A stretch of DNA of 64,000 nucleotides from Ilex aquifolium (Eukaryota > Streptophyta > Magnoliopsida > Aquifoliales > Aquifoliaceae). The stretch covers positions 31,355,635-31,419,634 of the forward strand of contig OX637405.1 of assembly GCA_951799425.1 (NCBI GenBank). The letters run 5' to 3'. A program made the translations under genes and the position numbers. Positions 59,483 to 64,000 of this stretch are shown here, in pieces; the stretch's first letter is position 1, and each line of letters opens with the position of its first letter. Under the pieces are notes generated by a model. It was given only the letters and a program-made list of their open reading frames with translations. It ran no database searches and had not been told where the DNA came from.

Positions 59483-60073
59483 TGATGATGCATAAATTAG
59501 CTTTGCACACCACCTGTCAAGTATGAGCAATAAATGCAGTAATTATAGTAGAGAGAGAGAAGACGAGAGTTATAGTGGTTCGGTCAATGTGACCTACGTC
59601 CACTTCTCAATGGCTAGGGTCGCCGAGTGCTTTATTGATTCAAGAGTGTAGGGAGAGCAGATGGTACAAGCTTAGAGTGGGAGAGGAGCTATGTGCTCAG
59701 TAGAGTGTGATGATGCCCCCCAAGTGTTGGTGGGGCTTTACAATTTATAGTCGTTCCCCAACAGATTGGAGCTACTTAACAGCAACTACCCAACTATTCT
59801 GGTGGGGCTTGCGGCTTCTCCTCAACGGGTGAGGCCGTTGAGGTGCTCTCCATGAGACTTGCTCAAAGGATGAGGAAGGTTGACCGCTTCCAAGGTGGTG
59901 GAGGTGAGGGTCTTGAGTACTCCCTTGCTGCCTTGCATGCTCCCCTGATGTAGCTGTTGATGTAGCTCCTCCTAATGAGCTTGACCGGACGTGGACCACT
60001 TTGGGCACTGGATCTCTTGGAGTTGGGCCCTTGGGCTTGTAACATGAGTTGGGCCTTTGGGTTTGGCCCATCA
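59483..60073 (-). repeat. 3' LTR of element C
   Basis: The 591-bp LTR starts tgatgatgcataaattagc and ends ggcccatca. It differs from its partner by a few substitutions and an extra tgttgatgtagc-type segment near 59954. Confidence 0.93.
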
Positions 60074-60090
60074 TTTGCCCCCCAATGCCC
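60074..60090 (-). other. Polypurine tract of element C
   Basis: The minus strand reads gggcattggggggcaaa up to the LTR. Confidence 0.75.
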
Positions 60091-60152
60091 TGTGTCCAAT
60101 GGAACTTGGATAGGAGGGCATTCGGTTGAATTTTTGGCTGACCGGCATAACT

Positions 60153-60549
60153 GAAAAAACTTCGGGAGGTCAAAACCTGTGCTTTTAGGCATTTTTTGAG
60201 CTTTTAACAGCATCATTCACACCCAATGGTTGTGAGTCTTGTAGGACTCGCCGAGAGCTTCGATTTGATATATTATAAGCCTCATTTCGAGTAACAGAGC
60301 AAAAATCACGGTCAAAACTTCGAGCAGAGAGATGGGTGCACGGTTTTGGGCGACCAGGCAGCTTTTGGGCGAGTAGATAGGGTCCTGGGCGAGCAGATTT
60401 TTTTTTTTTTTTTTGAAAAAACTTCGGGAGGCCAAAACATCTGTTTCTGAGCCTTTTTTAGACTTTTTACAGCATCAGTCACAGCTCAAGGTTGTGAGTC
60501 TTGTAGAGCTTGTCAAGAGCTTCGATTTGATATATTATAAGCTCCGTTT
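60153..60549 (+). repeat. 262-bp tandem duplication in element C
   Basis: The landmarks gaaaaaacttcgggagg, ggttgtgagtcttgtag and gagcttcgatttgatatatt recur about 262 bp apart. A 16-T run lies between the copies at about 60398-60413. Confidence 0.85.
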
Positions 60550-61035
60550 GGAGCACCTTGGGCGAGCCGGCGCTGTCTTGGGTGAGCCAGTGCTGCCTTG
60601 GGCGAGCCTGGGGGGTCTGCTCCTCTCTTTGGCTCATTTGGGTGAACAAATGGGGTCTGCACCTCTCTTTGGCTCATTTGGATGAGCAGAGGGGGTCTGC
60701 TCCTCTCCAGGCGCTAGGCTGGCTCATTTGGGTGAGCAAAGGGGGTCTGCTCATCTCCAGGGGCTAGTTTGAGGAGCTTGGGCGAGCAGGAGGCCTTAGG
60801 CGCTAGGCTGGGAGCCAAATGATGTCTGGGCGCCAGAGGGAGATGTCTGGGTGCCAGTCTGGGCGCCTGAGGGGGTCTGACTGCTTGAGGATGTTGCCTG
60901 GGCACCAGTCTGGGTGCCTGAAGGGGTCTGGGCGCCTGAAGGGTCTGGACGCCTTGCTTGGGCGCCCGAGGATGTCTAGGCGCAAGGTCTGGGCGCTTGG
61001 GTGCCTGGTCTAGGCGTTTGGGTGTTCTGAGAGAT
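60550..61035 (+). repeat. G-rich minisatellite in element C
   Basis: Two interlocked unit types are present: gggggtctgctcctctct then ttggctcatttggg (about 60605-60765), and gtctgggcgcctgagggggt-like units (about 60820-61030). The tract is GC-rich with marked G excess on the plus strand. Confidence 0.8.
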
Positions 61036-61114
61036 GCTGGGAGCCTGTTTTGGAGATGTCAAAAACAATGTTATTCCAAACATTTAATTATCTAACATAA
61101 TTACCTGGAGAGAT

Positions 61115-61690
61115 AGGTAGACTGTTTGCGCGAGAGCAAATACAGAGTTTGAAGATTGCTCGTGAGAGAGCTACACCTTTTGAGACTGAGCTTTTGGCGA
61201 CCCATGAGAGAGTCTTTAAGCTTGAGATATAGGTTGCCTGTTTGAGAACAGTGCAGAGGTAGGTGGGCTGCCTGCTTGAGAGTAGTGTAGAGGCCAAGCT
61301 TTTTTTGGCCACCCGCGAGAGAGCCGCTAAACTGGAGATAGGCTGTCTGTTTCAGAACAGTGCAGAGGCCAAGCTTTTTTGGCTACCCGCGAGAGAGCCG
61401 CTAAGATGGAGATAGGCTGCCTGTTTTAGAACAGTGCAGAGGCCAAGCTTTTTCGGCGACCCGCGAGAGAGCCGCTAAGCTGGAGATAGGCTGCCTGTTT
61501 GAAAACAGTGCACAGACCAAGCTTTTTTGGTGACCCGTGAGAGAGCTGCTAAGCTGGAGTTAGGCTGCCTGTTTGAGAACAGTGCAGAGGACAAGCTTTT
61601 TTTGGTGACCCGCGAGAGAGCCACTAAGCTGGCGTTAGACTGCCTGTTTGAGAATAGTGTAGAGGCAGGTTGCCTGCTTTGGACACCAGC
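61115..61690 (+). repeat. 74-bp tandem repeats in element C
   Basis: The landmark ccaagcttttttggc recurs at about 61294, 61369, 61443, 61517 and 61591, with spacings of 75, 74, 74 and 74 bp. Each unit also carries acccgcgagagagccgctaa and ggctgcctgtttgagaacag. Diverged units extend to both sides. Confidence 0.92.
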
Positions 61691-61739
61691 CTCAGCTCCA
61701 GAGGGGGTCTGGGCGCAGCTTGAGCTCCAGAGGGGTCTG

Positions 61740-62260
61740 GGCGCCTTACGAGGTAGTCCACTGTCTTGGGTCCCTGCGCCTTCATGGCGTTGAAGACGTC
61801 ACCCAGTTGATTTTGTACCTCCTTAATTTTCTCATCCCAATAGTTGGGAGCTCCTCTGGAATGATCATGGAAATGACTCTCATGCTCCATACTCTGGTTT
61901 TCACCCTCATTCTCTTGGAGAAGAGGGTCTCCACCGTGAGTAGCAGGAGTTGGAAGAGGAGGAGGTGGAGGTCTCATGGGGAGCTTTCCCATGCTGGGCG
62001 CCCAAGGGGGCTCCAAAGGTGGCGCCCAGATGGGAAGCACCCATGTGGGGAGCTCCTTGACGCCCAAGGCGTGGAGCTCCTCTCACTTGAGGTCCAGGTT
62101 GTGCTTCTCTTTGCACAACGAGCATTAGTTGAAGGATCTACTGGTTCTGGGCCACAAGCTCCTGCATGGTCTCCAGTATCTACTGTGTACTTGGGACAAG
62201 ATTGGTTGGGGGAGGAGCAACCTCCTCTTCTCTTGGTTGGTTATCCTCAGGCTGGTTCAT
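61740..62260 (-). pseudogene. Element C gag, N-terminal remnant
   Basis: The start codon is at 62260 (MNQPEDNQPREEEVAPPPTN), close to the gag start of element B. Stops follow after about 26 codons. The preserved part includes NEGENQSMEHESHFHDHS and YWDEKIKEVQNQLGDVFNAM, then KAQGPKTVDYLV. There the match to element B gag ends and repeat sequence begins. The gag core (DGTKDPLDHL in B) is absent. Confidence 0.82.
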
Positions 62261-62323
62261 CGATCGGGCAGTGATCGTCATTGATTCAACAGAGAAAGTG
62301 TTTAGAAACGAGAATTTTGTCGA

Positions 62324-62341
62324 TTCCCACAAACGGCGTCA
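62324..62341 (-). other. Primer binding site of element C, mutated
   Basis: The minus strand reads TGACGCCGTTTGTGGGAA, 3 bases from the LTR. The third base is A where element A has G. Confidence 0.65.
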
Positions 62342-62344
62342 AAC

Positions 62345-62923
62345 TGATGATACACAAATTAGCTTTGCACACCACCTGTCAAGTATGAGCAATAAATGCA
62401 GTAATTAGAGTAGAGAGAGAGAAGACGAGAGTTATAGTGGTTCGGTCAATGTGACCTACGTCCATTTCTCAATGGCTAGGGTCGCTGAGTGCTTTATTGA
62501 TTCAAGATTGTAGGGAGAGCAGATGGTACAAGCTTAGAGTGTGAGAGGAGCTATGTGCTCAGTAGAGTGTGATGATGCCCCCCAAGTGTTGGTGGGGCTT
62601 TACAATTTATAGTCATTCCCCAACAGATTGGGGCTCCTTAACAGCAACTACCCAACTATTCTGGTGGAGCTTGCGGCTTCTCCTCAACGGGTGAGGCCGT
62701 TGAGGTGCTCTCCATGAGACTTGCTCAAAGGATGAGGAAGGTTGACCGCTTCCAAGGTGGTGGAGGTGAGGGTCTTGAGTACTCCCTTACTGCCTTGCAT
62801 ACTCCACTGATGTAGCTACTCCTAATGAGTTTGATCGGACGTGGACCACTTTGGGCACTGGATCTCTTGGAGTTGGGCCCTTGGACTTGTAACATGAGTT
62901 GGGCCTTTGGACTTGGCCTATCA
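62345..62923 (-). repeat. 5' LTR of element C
   Basis: This 579-bp LTR is the partner of 59483-60073. It ends ggcctatca, one substitution from the usual ggcccatca. Confidence 0.93.
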
Positions 62924-62928
62924 GTAAC

Positions 62929-64000
62929 ATCAAACAATAATATGCTCAATAAAAAATTTAATTAAAAATTTAATTATTGTAATAGAATGACACAATACAC
63001 TGAGTACTACTAACTTCAAATAGGCCCATTGTTTAAAATTAATTTGTAGTTAAATGTTTAAGCCTATTAATTAATAGTGAGTTTATCAATTGTATGTTAA
63101 GACATTTTCACTTATTCTATTGATCTAATGTAGAATTTCCGCGCATGTGATATCTTAACATCAAGTCCCATGAACTCACACCCATACATGCGCATCACTT
63201 AAGATAACAACCTTAATTACACCTAAGTAATTCATTACTGTCTTTAAGTTGATAATTGGGACCATCCAATAGAGAGATCGATCCACCATTAATCTAACAA
63301 CAATTATAAATTAAGTTAAAAAATAAGATCTAAATAATAATATTCATATGCAAGTTGGTCTTGCTAATCTGTTTTAAGAGGTAACAACAGACAACAAGTG
63401 AAACTACTACTCCAAGATTGGGATGAGCTGGTTCATCATGACTCCAGGATGTCATTGTTTCTGCCATTACGCATAACAATGTGGTCTAGGCATGTAGCAC
63501 CACACATCTACTCCAACTCCAATTCTAACACTGTCCAGCGGTACTACTACTTATACCCCTGTCTTCTTCTTCAGCCCCCAGAAGCTTTAATAAACATGTT
63601 CTTATACTGGAATGCAACCTCTCGTCTCAGGGCGGCTCAAGGTAATTTGAGGCTTAAAATAGAAATATTAAATGTGGGCCTTTTTATTTTTAGTATTATT
63701 TTTTAAAAAAAAATTAATTTATTTTTAATTTTTTATGTGAGAGGGAGATAAAAGAAGGATGTGTTAATGTTGTCGAAAAAAAGATTTCAACTTTTACTTT
63801 TGTTTTTTTCCACATAGATGGAGAGAGAGTATTTAATTTCAACTTTTATTTTTATTTTTTATTTTTTATCGGGGGAGAGAGAGAGGAAAAAAAAAAAAGT
63901 GGGTGGGAGTAAATATGAGTTGACTTTTAAAATATTTTTTTAATTTCTAAGTTTTTAATGTTATGGATTGGATCATGGGCCCAAATTATTGCAATAAAAT
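62929..64000. other. AT-rich right edge, no recognised gene
   Basis: It starts with the second target-site repeat unit (62924-62956). A moderately GC-balanced stretch (63398-63650) has a 102-codon frame that resembles no family I know. The last 300 bp are T-rich with short GA tracts. Confidence 0.5.

Larger units (their letters stand above)
59483..62923 (-). mobile_element. gag-only LTR retrotransposon (TR-GAG-like, element C)
   Basis: LTRs at 59483-60073 and 62345-62923 have a perfect 5-bp duplication, gtaac (59478-59482 and 62924-62928). The 2.3-kb interior has only the N-terminal part of gag, and the rest is repeats. Its LTR ends, primer site, polypurine tract and gag start resemble element B, so the two are members or close relatives of one non-autonomous family. 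Confidence 0.92.

Noticed and set aside
58718-59495. Long His/Thr/Pro-rich reading frames in two plus-strand frames
   Set aside because: They lie over a CCA/CAT-rich low-complexity tract that stays open in more than one frame. There is no start context, no exon structure and no family resemblance.
60413-61013. Repetitive Gly/Leu-rich frames in element C
   Set aside because: They are translations of the G-rich minisatellite, open on both strands.
1-64000. CRISPR arrays, bacterial operons or other prokaryotic systems
   Set aside because: Spliced plant genes, SINEs and plant transposons show this is a plant nuclear region. The tandem arrays here have no repeat-spacer structure.

Overview
The window is plant nuclear DNA, almost certainly from a eudicot and perhaps a woody one. 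It is AT-rich, its host genes contain introns, and it carries nested LTR retrotransposons, hAT and Mutator-type transposons, MITEs, tRNA-derived SINEs and long CT/GA microsatellites. I could not pin down a species. Three host genes are visible. All gene structures below come from reading splice sites and reading frames by eye.

Layout: (1) 1-2.2 kb holds the first exon of a small Sel1/TPR-like gene on the minus strand, whose remainder is not recognised. (2) 2.2-9.1 kb is a transposon cluster: a 4.3-kb hAT element with a perfect 8-bp target duplication, an AT-rich tandem array, a SINE, a D-arm-less tRNA-like sequence and two abutting MITEs. (3) 9.6-17.5 kb holds a complete nine-exon SCAR/WAVE gene (SCAR2-like, 1554 residues) on the minus strand. 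(4) 17.5-31.5 kb is mostly gene-free and holds scattered SINE and MITE copies. (5) 31.6-33.0 kb holds a two-exon short-chain dehydrogenase/reductase (SDR2a-like) on the plus strand. (6) 33.9-50.2 kb holds a small dispersed repeat, then a hAT element split by a 12.8-kb Ty3/gypsy (Tat-type) retrotransposon. That retrotransposon carries two tandem, intron-containing antisense ORFs. (7) 50.7-62.9 kb holds two related gag-only (TR-GAG-like) LTR elements. The first contains a solo LTR of another family. That solo LTR contains a Pack-MULE-type Mutator element, which carries a piece of a host BSD-domain gene. (8) 62.9-64 kb is AT-rich with no recognised gene.

The host genes are not functionally linked: one acts in Arp2/3 actin nucleation, one is an NAD(P)-dependent oxidoreductase, and one is a small Sel1-like protein. 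The main interest is the transposon architecture. Most of the nesting is supported by intact target-site duplications (ggtgggat, atatgtac, tcaat, gatct, tatgtttat, gtaac). This gives a readable order of events, including capture of a gene fragment at the centre of a four-level nest.
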